From positions 62,001-126,000 of the forward strand of contig JASAND010006991.1 in NCBI GenBank assembly GCA_030248195.1: a stretch of 64,000 nucleotides of DNA, written 5' to 3'. The DNA comes from Trissonchulus latispiculum (taxonomy: Eukaryota > Nematoda > Enoplea > Enoplida > Ironidae). This document shows, piece after piece, positions 54,601 through 64,000 of the stretch. Below the pieces are notes generated by a model. That model was not told the origin of the DNA. It did not search any database and saw nothing but the letters and a program-made list of their open reading frames with translations. The translations under genes were made by a program, and so were the position numbers. The stretch's first letter is position 1. Each line of letters starts with the position of its first letter.

Positions 54601-56230
54601 GTTTCAGGGCTACTGTCTTTCCCAGCTGGATACCACTGGCGCCAGTCTTCACCACCATCACTCTCATCATCCGTCTGTTGGTAGTCTGCCTACCTCACCC
54701 GTTTTGGCCGCTGCGGCTGCGGCTGCTGCGGCCGGTGGTCCTGCTCATGCTGGAGTGCCTCCGTTTCCCAGTCCGGCCACCGTGGCCGCTATGCGTGGCC
54801 TGACGGCCGGCCCGGGTGGCTCAACAGCCCCGGCCGGAACGATTCCGGCCACCTACTTTATCCCTGGCATGCCATACCTGTTTCAGCAGCAGGTATGTAG
54901 TGATAGCAGGCAGCTAAATAAACAAAGTGGTGCAAAGTGGTGAAAAGTCATGCTCCAGCAAAACCTAAACATCATATTTACGAATCGGAAATCGTTTAAG
55001 GATGGCTTTTTGTCTCCAAGTAAATGAGGTAAACACGGGCTAGCAGGCAGATTCGCAAAGGATACAAGGCAAGTCATTATTTCTTTATGATAGTGCCAAG
55101 AAAAAGTTATGTCTCTAAAAGGAATCGCCACCGTAATTACTCAGCATCCCTCGAAAGCTTTTGACCGAAGCTTTTGAGCGAAGCATATGCTGTGCTTACA
55201 CCTGTGCTTTAACTTCGGTTAATTGCAGATTCTGCCTGGCAATGGGACTGCAGCAACTGCCGGTGCCTTGATGGGGAATCCGTATGCGGGGGCGCCCGGG
55301 GCCGGCCCGGACGGCATGCAGGGCCTTATCGGAGGGCTGCAGGGGTTCAGTCTGAGCGCTGGGGCCGGTGGACCCAACGGGCCCGGAGCCCCGTTTACCA
55401 GTGGCACCCCGCTGGGTCTTCAGTACGTTCAGACCTATGCACCTCAGACAATGAACGCTGCAGCACTGTACGCTGCCACCGCCATGCCTTACTATGGACA
55501 GCTTCCATTGGAGGTATAAGGAATAAGGATGCGTATTCTACTTACTATTAATCCGTTGCATTGATGAGCGAGAATCAGAAAGAGATTTATGGGCACAAAA
55601 ATTAAGTGTGTCGAAAATTAAGAAGGTTCAATACAACTGGTTCAATTATTGTATTAATTTACATTTCAAGAGAGTGAAAAACAGCGCAACCTTTAATGCA
55701 ATTTTGCAGAGTAATGTCTGGATGGGGAAACAGTGACGGGGGGCCATTGGTTGCACATCCGAACGAAACTTACAACCACAACGGTTCGCTTTCTCACGGT
55801 CCCAGCCCCCACGAACCATTGTTCGGAACCCCAAACCCCCCCCCGCCTTTACGAAACTGGAAAATTCCAGACAATCTTTATTTTCGCAATCCCATTCTGC
55901 CTGGTGATACATTCAATGTGACCAGAGTGCTCTCAATTTTTCAGTTTATAAACTACGTACATAACTAAATTGATGTCCAATTTCTGTTTTTTTGTTTTTT
56001 TTCAGAGTGTTGGCGACGGTACAGTGGGAGCCGGTGGGACGCCCATCATGACACCTGGTCTGAGCGGCGGTGGTGGTCCGGGCAGTGGGGGCCACAGTGG
56101 CTATGCCACCGCAGATGAGTCGCATTCTGCCTACCATCACCATCAGGGCGGCCCTGGTTCCTTTGCCTCACAGCAACAACAGCACGCCCTTGCCCTGGCA
56201 GCAGCCTCCCTAGGACCCCCTCAGAAATAG
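51662..56230 (+). CDS. shep: RBMS/alan-shepard family RNA-binding protein, 3' exons
   Basis: Six exons: 51662-51816, 53279-53340, 54139-54245, 54608-54892, 55229-55513 and 56006-56230 (TAG). Splice sites are GT-AG and phases agree at every junction. The first three encode RRM2: [16 protein letters not shown] with RNP2 (LYIANL), [16 protein letters not shown] covering RNP1, and [12 protein letters not shown]. This is the hallmark of the RBMS/shep family, which binds single-stranded AU-rich nucleic acid and regulates mRNAs. The rest is low complexity: a His cluster, nine Ala, then Gly/Pro/Gln-rich sequence. RRM1 and the start are not in view and should lie upstream, beyond a long intron. RNP1 has Cys where relatives have Gly (RCVGFARM). 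Confidence 0.92.
51885..52250. mobile_element. MITE with 7-bp target duplication family, copy 3 (degenerate)
   Basis: Starts CAAGAGTACGT and shares GAGTATGCCACTAGGC, CGCTAACGGCTGACC and the AAATTCGCGCACGCACTGCT core with copies 1 and 2. The right end is eroded after GTGGCATACT, so no duplication can be read. It lies in the first RBMS intron of the window. Confidence 0.75.
52297..53194. mobile_element. Non-autonomous hAT element with GTTTCA arrays
   Basis: Ends TAGTGTTGTTTCAG and CTGAAACATCACTA are inverted copies, and a perfect 8-bp duplication GTGTAAAC flanks them (52289-52296 and 53195-53202). Long arrays of the hexamer AGTTTC or its complement line both sides. A G-rich element (52673-53069) is nested inside. 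Located in an RBMS intron. Confidence 0.88.
52673..53069. mobile_element. G-rich MITE nested in hAT element
   Basis: Inverted ends CTGGGTTTA and TAAACCCAG, with GTTTC on both sides (52668-52672 and 53070-53074), although the host array is itself made of GTTTC. The interior has many runs of seven or more G and AAAAGTGGGG. A relative is at 53631-53974. Confidence 0.65.
53631..53974. mobile_element. G-rich MITE in RBMS intron
   Basis: Inverted ends CTGGGTTTACTTTA and TATATAAACCCAG. The interior is the inverted orientation of the 52673-53069 element (CCCACTTTTTTG, CACTCGAGCACC). Confidence 0.65.
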
Positions 56231-59200
56231 ACTTGTCTTGATCTTTCTTCCTTCGTTACTATGTATCTTTGAGATTTTGAGATCTTTGGTTGGGGATTTG
56301 ATCCCCTAGCCCTCCCCTGTCCCCCCCCCCCGGTTTTTTGTCTGACTGATTGAATTGATGTCTCTCTATGTAATAGATCATACATATAATTCCTCGCGGT
56401 TTCTTCTGGCTTTTGCTCCTCAATTTTTAAGTCCTCTCTTTGCTATTGTTGTTGACTTGTGAGTTGTGGACTTTTGAAACCAGTTTTCACCTAAAACTGC
56501 TCTCGAGTCGATGCATAACGTACCTAGGTGAAAGAAACGAATGAAAAATTCTTACTGACTACTCAATTTTCGTCTAACTCAACAACGTGAAATATCGATC
56601 GAAAGCAGTTTTTGGTCTAAAATTGGTTTCGCGTTGACCGCATTGGATTTGGATCGGCGATTGGATGGGATATCATTCCTTGTGACTTTGCTGTTCTGGT
56701 CTCTGGCTGAAGCTGAGTCTTAAGCTTAAGCTTAGATAATCCTGCAATGAGACTGCCAACCAATTATCTGTGTTTCCATTTTGTTCACCCATTCCCCCTG
56801 CAAACCGTTTGCTGTTGCAGTTTGTTTGCAATTTGCATTTTGTTAATTATGCTGCAGTAATTCCATCCCCCATCCCACCCCCTCTCTTATGCAATTTCCA
56901 ATTTTTTGTCCTCCATTCATTGTTGTATGGACCTTTTTTGCGTTATATACGTATCTCGTCTACTAACCTGTTGTAGTTGTAAAAGGCGACCAACTTTTTT
57001 TGGTTTTCCTTATATTGCAGTGAACTGAATCTAGCCAAAAATTTTAGTATGCGTACATTTATTTTCTTATTTATATTAATATCCTGTTCTGTGTATTCCT
57101 GGGGTTCTCTTGTGAGAGCAGTAGCAGTCCTATTTTTGTGTCCATTTTTGGGGACCAAACCGACCTGAGCTTTATCCGACCTGTACTGTTTCAAATTTTG
57201 TGGTAATTGTTTTCTTTTTAATGTCATCTGTTTTGCTCATTAGGCTAGATCGACCGGAAGCCATGATTTTTCAATTTTTGTCTCCCATTTTTTGGTTACT
57301 CCACCAAATCCTGTAAGTACAGTGTATTAAGTACATACATCCGAGATGCAAAGCATAGTCTGTATCTGCCCTCTTGCTGTTCGTCTCACCTTTTGTATTT
57401 CGGCTCCTTTTGGCGCCGAATTCTTGCTACCGGATAATAGTAGTCCAGTTGAAATTTAATCTTAAAGTAATTGTGAAAATTTTTTGCGTTTTCTTCTTCT
57501 TCTCTCCGGACGCGTCAATAATCTTCCCGTTAACAGTATTTATGTTATATTTTCTGCGTCGAAACGGTAGCTTCGGGACACCTTCTGCGGCAAACACTGG
57601 AATTCTTGGAGGGGGCCAGGGCTGCATTTTGGCAGTCAGCTTTCGCACGCCCGCCCCCCCCCTTGCCTTGAGGGATATCATTTGCTGAAACCATTGGAGA
57701 TATTTAATTGATTTTAAAAATTGTGGCACACGTTGCTTTGTCAGGATGCATTAATATTTATGAGTTGCATTGCATTGCATTGTTGCATGCCTTTTTGTCT
57801 GATGGACCTGCCCACCCACGTATACTTTGCAATTTTTCCGTCTTCTGACTTTGTAATCCGAGTCAACTTCTTTGCAAATGTATCATTTCTGTTTCTCTTT
57901 TTTGTTTTGTTAACTGTTTAAGTCAAATCTGTGCTTTCCGGCATCAATATGCGTTTCCACACCCTATTTTGACCTCCCCCCAAGTTTTTATGCGCTATGG
58001 TAGGGAGAACCCCCACGCAGAGAACCCGTTTTGTCCCTGTTGCCTTTGTAGGATGTTGCTGCAGCCAATTTTTTGCGATTGTTTGAATTTGTTTTTGCTG
58101 TTGTCTTGTTTGTTGTCATGGTTCGCTGTAATGATTTTTGTTTTTCCTTTTTTGCCCTGTATACGTGTAGAAAGTAGTTAATTTATTTTTTAGGGTGTTT
58201 GGTGTATACAACTCTTGTACTGTACGTACTGTTTGTACTTACGTAGGTGTAATGTTTTTGTCAATACTGTTTTGATGTAACTGAGTGTTCTTGTTGGTCG
58301 TCTGTATTCTATGTATTTAGTTGAGTCGTTTTAATCAAAAACTTAATAGTTAATAACCTCTTGCATAAAAATAGGTGAAAATTTTTATGCACATTATTGA
58401 AACTACATATGCATTTGTGTAGTGGACGTTTTCTCTTGTTACTCTGAGGAAGATTTGATGATTTCATGCTTTTATTAAATTTAGTTTTAATTAAATTTAA
58501 TTTTTAATTAAGGATCAGTTTAACTACAGAACTCTATACAAACTTAATATTGAGGATTGCCGAGCCGAGATCTTATTTTTGTTATGTTCACTGTTGGAAC
58601 AGTTTTTTCATACGTACTGAAAGAGCTCTTGTTTTAATAATCTGTTTCCATGCTTATTAGCTTTCGTTTATTGCATGTTTTTGAACCTATTTATTCGTTC
58701 TTTCTTCATTTGGTTTCCTTTTGTTCTTTTCATTTTCAAGCCATTCCATTGAGAACTTTCTGTTTTCTGATTTGAAGACTTTTGATTTGAACGTTGACCT
58801 TGACTTTATTATAAGACGTGACCATTTTGATCTTACGTCGGATACGTATATATATGTCTGTAGTTTCGTATATTTTGTCCAGTGTTGTACAGCATTATTT
58901 GTGCTTGTTGTTTCTGTATTGCTTTTATTATTGTTGGCGGTATTGTTGTCTTTCTTGTTGGTGAATAATTGGGGCATATTATACTTGTCGCAGATTTGGT
59001 GTTTTGAAATTTTTCATAAATCTAAATAATTTTAATTTTTGAAATGTATATATAGGTACGAGACATTTGCTATGATTTCGGAAAAAGGTCTGGGTTACAG
59101 ACTAAGAACCAATTGAAGGCAAACTTTGTGTAAGGGCTTGTGTCCATTTTAGTCCTTTAGTTTGTGTGTGTGTATGTGTGTTTTTATGTTCTATGTAGAA

Positions 59201-61270
59201 AGTGGTACACGTTTATACAATTTACATAAGTCTTATTCATACAATACATAAATAAATATATTTATCGGTATTGTTTATTTCCCATATATAAGTTATACAT
59301 TCTGAAATCAGGTCAAAACTGCTGTGATCCCACTTATATACGTTTTGCAGTTTGCATCATATTTTAGCATTATGTTTGAACTTTGCCATTTTGCCTTTAG
59401 TGTTTCTATTTTCTGAGTTAGGTTTCATTTTCGTTCTGTTATTACCGTTGCTTTTGGCTGCGTTCAATTTGACGGAGCTTATCTTCATCACACCCAAGAT
59501 TTACGAGTTGTTTGTGAGTATCTAAAATGTGTGTGTTAAAGCTGCTAACCCAACCTTCGCACCCCCTCCCCCTACCTTGTGGAGGGGGCCCGGGCCCCAG
59601 TAGGTTGATGCTAACCCAGCTTCCTTTTTCGCTCAATTTTCAGTTAAGTGTAAGCTAAGTTGGCTATTTGCGTTTCTTTCCAAAGTTTGGTTCAGTTTTT
59701 TTGTGGTTTTGTTTGATGCTCCGAGATCTATTTTGTCCTGTCTGTTTGCCCATATTGTCCGTAGTTGGATTTCTGAATAATTTTGTCAGAATTTACGTAT
59801 ATACATTGTTTTAGAGATCTTGCAAGTAGAAACGTGTCTGCCTTGTTTTTGGGCTCTTCTGTGTATGTGTATGTGTACCTATGCAATGTTGGTTTGGGTG
59901 AGGGGGGGGTTGTACCAAAAGGACCATTCTATAGTTTTAATTAATTCTGATGGCTACTTCCAAGCTAACTAATACCTTTTCTTTTATAATGAAGCTTTTC
60001 TTAAGAATACGTTCATGTTCACTCTTGTGTGGTCGCAAAATTCTGCTCCTCCCCTACCCTCCCTAAGCGCAGCATTATTGGACTTTTAGCCCTTTGTGTT
60101 TGTACAATGCTTGTACTTGCTTGTACTTGTGCTTTTCTGTTCGATTGTTTTCTTGTTTTCTTTTTGTTCGTTGTTTCAAGTTTTTTCTGTTTTGTTCATA
60201 AGTTTGATTGTTTCGGTGACTTTTTGCTTTGTTTTGCATTGATTTGTCAATTGTTTTGTTATTGTTTTTTTCTGTATCTGTTGAACGTTTACAGGATCTG
60301 TTGATTGTTTCTCAAATGTTTTGCTATCGCTCCTACAGGCCAGGGTTTGGCGGGGACTGATTTATGACATTATATATGTAGGTTTTAAGTTTATGACAAC
60401 TTTACATTTTCTTAAGCTAAACTTCAAGTATAAACGTTTGCATGGGATGATGTAGGTTTTTAAATTCGCCATAAAAATTTTAAATTTTTAGGCTAAACTT
60501 AAGTTGTATATAAGTGTTTTCTGTATTGACTTCGACGTGAAAAAACTGCTTTTACCCTTCTTCGAATATAGATGAGTTGGTATTTTCCGGCTTTGTTCTT
60601 TGTTTTTCGTGCGTTACTGAACTGCGTGCGTATGTGTGACTGTTTGTGCGATTGTTATAAAGAAATTAAAAACGGTTGTTTCTCCATTTTAACCCTTTCT
60701 TTTGTTTAAATTTTGCTTCAATTATTTTTTCTTCGTATTTTTCTTTGTTAAAACCGTTTCATTTTTATCCTTTTTTCTGTATATTGTAAATGTCGCCTTT
60801 CTGAGCTAGTTTGTTATTTTGTGCACTTTTCAATGTGCAAGTTTTGCCCGTTGTTGACTATGTATTGGAAAAGTTTTTGGAACAGAGACATTAACATCCT
60901 TGTTTTGAAACTAGACAGTCCTTTGACTTGGAATGTGTGAGTGTATGATACTGTGTGCGAATTTTATTTTATTAAAATGATAAAAATGATTTGCAGTTGG
61001 GTAGGGCTTGTGCATGTTTTAAAAGTATATAATTCTCAGGTATAATCGTACGAGTCTAGAGTACGCGACTGGAAATCTAAGCAATCGACATCCAAACATT
61101 TGTTACAAATGTGTTGACAATCTCAATTTATGACGCGTGTATTACTAGAAGTTGTAAACCATTTATGTATCAAAATGTAGCCTGAATCCAGAGATAGTGA
61201 CTAGCTCACGTGATAATGCCAAAAGCCGCGTAGTAGTAAGCTTGTGTTGCACAATTTAACCTGTTCAAAT
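56231..61270 (+). other. Long T-rich probable 3' UTR and downstream region of RBMS
   Basis: After the RBMS stop the plus strand is strikingly T-rich for about 4.7 kb, without exons or clear mobile elements, unlike everything to the left. Possible poly(A) signals include CATAAATAAATA near 59247 and ATTAAAATGATAAA near 60970. A TGTGTGTGTATGTGTG run is at about 59163-59180, a typical binding site for GU-rich-element proteins. Long 3' UTRs are common in this gene family. The end cannot be fixed from sequence alone. Confidence 0.5.
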
Positions 61271-61276
61271 TAAATA

Positions 61277-61880
61277 GTAGTATCTCCGGATGTGGGCCAA
61301 ATTTTTCGATTCGGTTCTGTTTACTTTCCCTGAAATTTGAAACGATTCGATGCAGTTCGATTTTACCATTTTGAACAAACTGCGTGTCGATTCAGATTGA
61401 CAATATAGCGGTTTTTGATTTTTTATTTCTACAATAGATCACAATATTACTGGAACTATCTTAATGGGAGTCCATAAAGTTCAAATGTTTAAATTTTAAA
61501 AAATTAAATTAAACCTAGGAAGTCAAAAGTTAGTACTTTTGCATATATAAAAGTGGACATGTAGGAAGTCAAAAGTTAGTACTTTTGCATATATAAAAGT
61601 GGACATATGATTTGTATTAAAATAATGTATAGTTTAGTCCGTGTCACGTTTAGTTTAGTCTGAATCAACTGTTGCAACTAGAAATCAATTAGTTTTCAAC
61701 TGCTATAGTTCTCAGAATACAAAAATATTTTTGATTTGATGCAGTTCGATTTTGACATGAAAAGAGTGGCAGAGATTTAATGCAGTTTGATTTTTTGCAC
61801 AGGCGATTTGATTCGAGGCATCAAAAATCAAAAGTGTTTTGATTCGATTCGAATAAAAAATCAAAAACAGCAGTGTATAC
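61277..61880. other. Probable element remnant with GATTCGATT repeats
   Basis: Scattered copies of GATTCGATTCG, ATGCAGTTCGATTTT and relatives occur at both ends of this stretch, in the manner of the hexamer-lined hAT elements elsewhere, but I could not define inverted ends. It includes a 46-bp tandem duplication at 61516-61607. Confidence 0.4.
61516..61607. repeat. 46-bp tandem duplication
   Basis: Two adjacent copies of a unit starting TAGGAAGTCAAAAGTTAGTA and ending AAAAGTGGACAT, identical except at the edge. Confidence 0.9.
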
Positions 61881-62375
61881 TAAGAAGACTCACGACGGAT
61901 ATTATTCAAGTACCTGTTACTGAGTCCCGAGCCCGACTTCAAGGTGTCACTTACAGCTAGCAACGAAATTCCAGTTTTTCAGACAGTCTTCTGACGGCTA
62001 ACGAATCGGAAAATGTTGGGCCAAGGTTCCAAGAAACCGAGACCCCAATTTTACTGCTATCTCTCTACCATGCCACAGTTCATCTTCATTCCAGAAATGC
62101 TTTGAGGGTTGTTCACATGTAGGATAATTAAATCGCCGATCATTGTTGCAAACTTCTCTGGCTTACTCGTTTCGGTTACCTGCAGCTGAAAAGTTGCGGT
62201 TGCAGAGCGATCAAGTAAACACGACCTTTCTTCCGCAGGATTTTTGCCTTATATATGTCGCATGCAAATAGTGTTCCCGTGTAAATGGTAATTTGGACGA
62301 AAAGAAAAAATCCTACTAATAGTAATTTGCCTGACCGAATCGTGCAAATGACCGTTTGTCGGATGTATATATATA
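61881..62375. other. No supported feature
   Basis: Mixed sequence without exon or repeat that I can support, possibly the upstream part of the Penelope-like fragment. Confidence 0.3.
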
Positions 62376-63149
62376 CCTACTATTCCTATCAAATGCGGAG
62401 TTTATAATTGTAAACTTTGCAATTCTTTCATTGATGAAGCTAATATAAACGGAATTTATAATAACAAAGTTTATAAAGCTTTGGATAGCAATTCTATTTC
62501 TTTGGATAGCAATTCTACTCTATTTAAATTATTCTGCAACCAATGTAATTTATTTGCTACGCTGTAAAACTTGTGGTGTCGGATATGTTGGAGAGACCAG
62601 TCAAAAATTAAGATTACGTATTGGTAAGCACAGCATACACGTTCAACAAAATCTTTATCGAACTTTGGTTGCAGGTATATTCTACCACATTTTAAAAATT
62701 CTCGTTGTAAAGAATTTTCTGTTCAAATTATTGAACTTTTACCACAAAATCGTGACGATGAAGCTAAATCGATTAACCCTAGAAGCCTTTTGGAAAAAGA
62801 ACTTAAAACCAAATATCCATATGGGTTAAACCACATTTTAAAAGGTGAAAAATTTCGACAATGCGGTATTTTAATTTCAAATTTTAATACCAGGAGTAAA
62901 TCTGGTAATAAACGAAGCAAAAATTGCAAAGTTAAAACTAGAACTTTGTCAAACTTTAATGAAGCAAAATTTATCAGTGACATTCATCAAATGGATCTAC
63001 CTAATCCTGTATTACTACGTAAGTTAATCTTTAGAAAAATTCTAAACTTAAGAAAGTCTCCTGCAAGAAAAGTTGTGGCTACTTATGTTTTAATCGAAAT
63101 TATGTACAAACTGCCGAAATCCTTGGGGAGCTCATATTTCAAAAAATAA
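62376..63149 (+). pseudogene. Penelope-like GIY-YIG endonuclease fragment
   Basis: Three short frames, changing near 62545 and 62690, together give a Cys-bearing leader (KCGVYNCKLCNSF), then CKTCGVGYVGETSQKLRLRI, which is the GIY-YIG-type core with the conserved G-E-T and R, then a C-terminal part with KELKTKYPYGLN. This arrangement is typical of the endonuclease domain at the end of Penelope-like element proteins, which nicks DNA for retrotransposition. No reverse transcriptase domain is present in the window. The frame continues to 63149 with basic sequence that I do not recognise. Two frameshifts make it a decayed copy unless they are sequence errors. Confidence 0.75.
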
Positions 63150-63169
63150 ATACAAACCTAAAAATTATG

Positions 63170-63784
63170 GGATCTTTTGCGCTTTTCCCCCCCCAGCCCT
63201 AACTTTTGATTTTTTTGACCAATAACTTTGAAATTTGGTGTGGGTGCATACTGGAGGCTGGTGAATTCAAAAATTAAAAAATTTTAAAATTTTAAAAATT
63301 TTTAAAAAATTTTAAATTTTTGTTTGGTAAGGGGGGACCAAGGGGAACCAAAAAATTTTTTGAAAAAAATTTTGCTGAAAACTTGCATACAGGGGTTTTC
63401 TGGGGTGCTGAGCACGAATCTGAAATCCGTTTTTCGATTCAGCTTTTCCTTAGTTCAGTATAAGCTAAAGTTGTAAGCTTAACATCTAAGCTTATGCTGA
63501 GCTAACGAAAAGCTGAATCGAAAAACGGATTTCAGATTCGTGCTCAGCACCCCAGAAAACCCCTGTATGCAAGTTTTCAGCAAAATTTTTTCAAAAAATT
63601 TTTTGGTTCCCCTTGGTCCCCCCTTACCAAACAAAAATTTAAAATTTTTTAAAAATTTTTAAAATTTTAAAATTTTTTAATTTTTGAATTCACCAGCCTC
63701 CAGTATGCACCCACACCAAATTTCAAAATTATTGGTCAAAAAAATCAAAAGTTAGGGCTGGGGGGGGGAAAGCGCAAAAGATCC
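63170..63784. mobile_element. 615-bp foldback element
   Basis: Almost the whole element is one inverted repeat: arms of about 290 bp from GGATCTTTTGCGC to the centre near 63477, with a spacer of about 20-50 bp. The edges carry AAATTATG (63162-63169) and ATATTATG (63785-63792), a likely 8-bp target duplication with one change. It has no coding capacity and sits just beyond the Penelope-like fragment. Confidence 0.85.
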
Positions 63785-63792
63785 ATATTATG

Positions 63793-64000
63793 TCCACTAT
63801 GCTACATAATAAAGGGTTCGATGAAATTAATTCTAATAAAATCTTTCATAATCCCAAAGCCAAAAATTCATGGCCTTTCTCAACGGAAGATGAACAAAAA
63901 TTTCCTGATATTATTTTTTCTTGCGATAAACCTTTTCTGCTATCGTCTTTAATTATAAAAGTTTCAGTAACAATGTGAATAGTAGTTGGTTGCAACGATT
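63793..64000 (+). other. Open stretch after the foldback element
   Basis: A short open frame (MSTMLHNKGFDEINSNKIFH...) reaches 63978. It may continue the sequence interrupted by the foldback element, but I recognise no domain. Confidence 0.25.

Noticed and set aside
54437..54943. 168-residue ORF as an independent gene start for the RBMS C-terminal part
   Set aside because: Its first half is intron. The coding part starts at the acceptor before 54608 and fits the phase of the preceding exon.

Overview
This window is nuclear DNA from an animal, most likely an invertebrate. The coding exons have GT-AG introns, one gene is a clear bilaterian RBMS/alan-shepard RNA-binding protein, another fragment belongs to the DEG/ENaC channel family, and most of the remaining sequence is transposable elements of animal type (Ty3/Gypsy, TRIM, hAT, Penelope-like and many small inverted-repeat elements). 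I cannot name the species.

Layout. From 1 to about 9.94 kb a Ty3/Gypsy retrotransposon lies on the minus strand: gag, protease, reverse transcriptase, RNase H, integrase, then a further long open frame of unknown type that runs off the left edge. Nearly all its breaks fall in homopolymer runs. From 12.3 to 13.1 kb is a miniature LTR element (TRIM) whose two LTRs each carry a tRNA-like sequence. It lies immediately upstream of a DEG/ENaC channel gene or pseudogene (13.1-15.2 kb), which is itself split by a 1-kb terminal-inverted-repeat element. From 17.5 to 33.5 kb is a secreted, cysteine-repeat protein gene that I do not recognise. Two of its exons lie in a 6.4-kb segment present twice at a period of 7,500 bp with almost no divergence; an hAT element sits in the intron of both copies.

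From 33.6 to 37.7 kb and from about 43 to 49.6 kb lie large non-coding, probably mobile sequences that share a 24-bp block and are unusually rich in perfect short hairpins. In the second region four hairpins with different stems share the same 7-nt loop, and a perfect six-unit heat shock element lies at 47.9 kb. Between these regions are nested MITEs, including a family with 7-bp target duplications. From 49.6 to 51.5 kb are foldback and G-rich elements.

From 51.66 to 56.23 kb are the last six coding exons of an RBMS/shep gene on the plus strand, with introns full of small elements, followed by a long T-rich probable 3' UTR. The right end (62.4-64.0 kb) holds a frameshifted GIY-YIG (Penelope-like) fragment next to a 615-bp near-perfect palindrome. 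The cellular genes do not form a pathway; what unites the window is dense nesting of mobile elements in and between genes.
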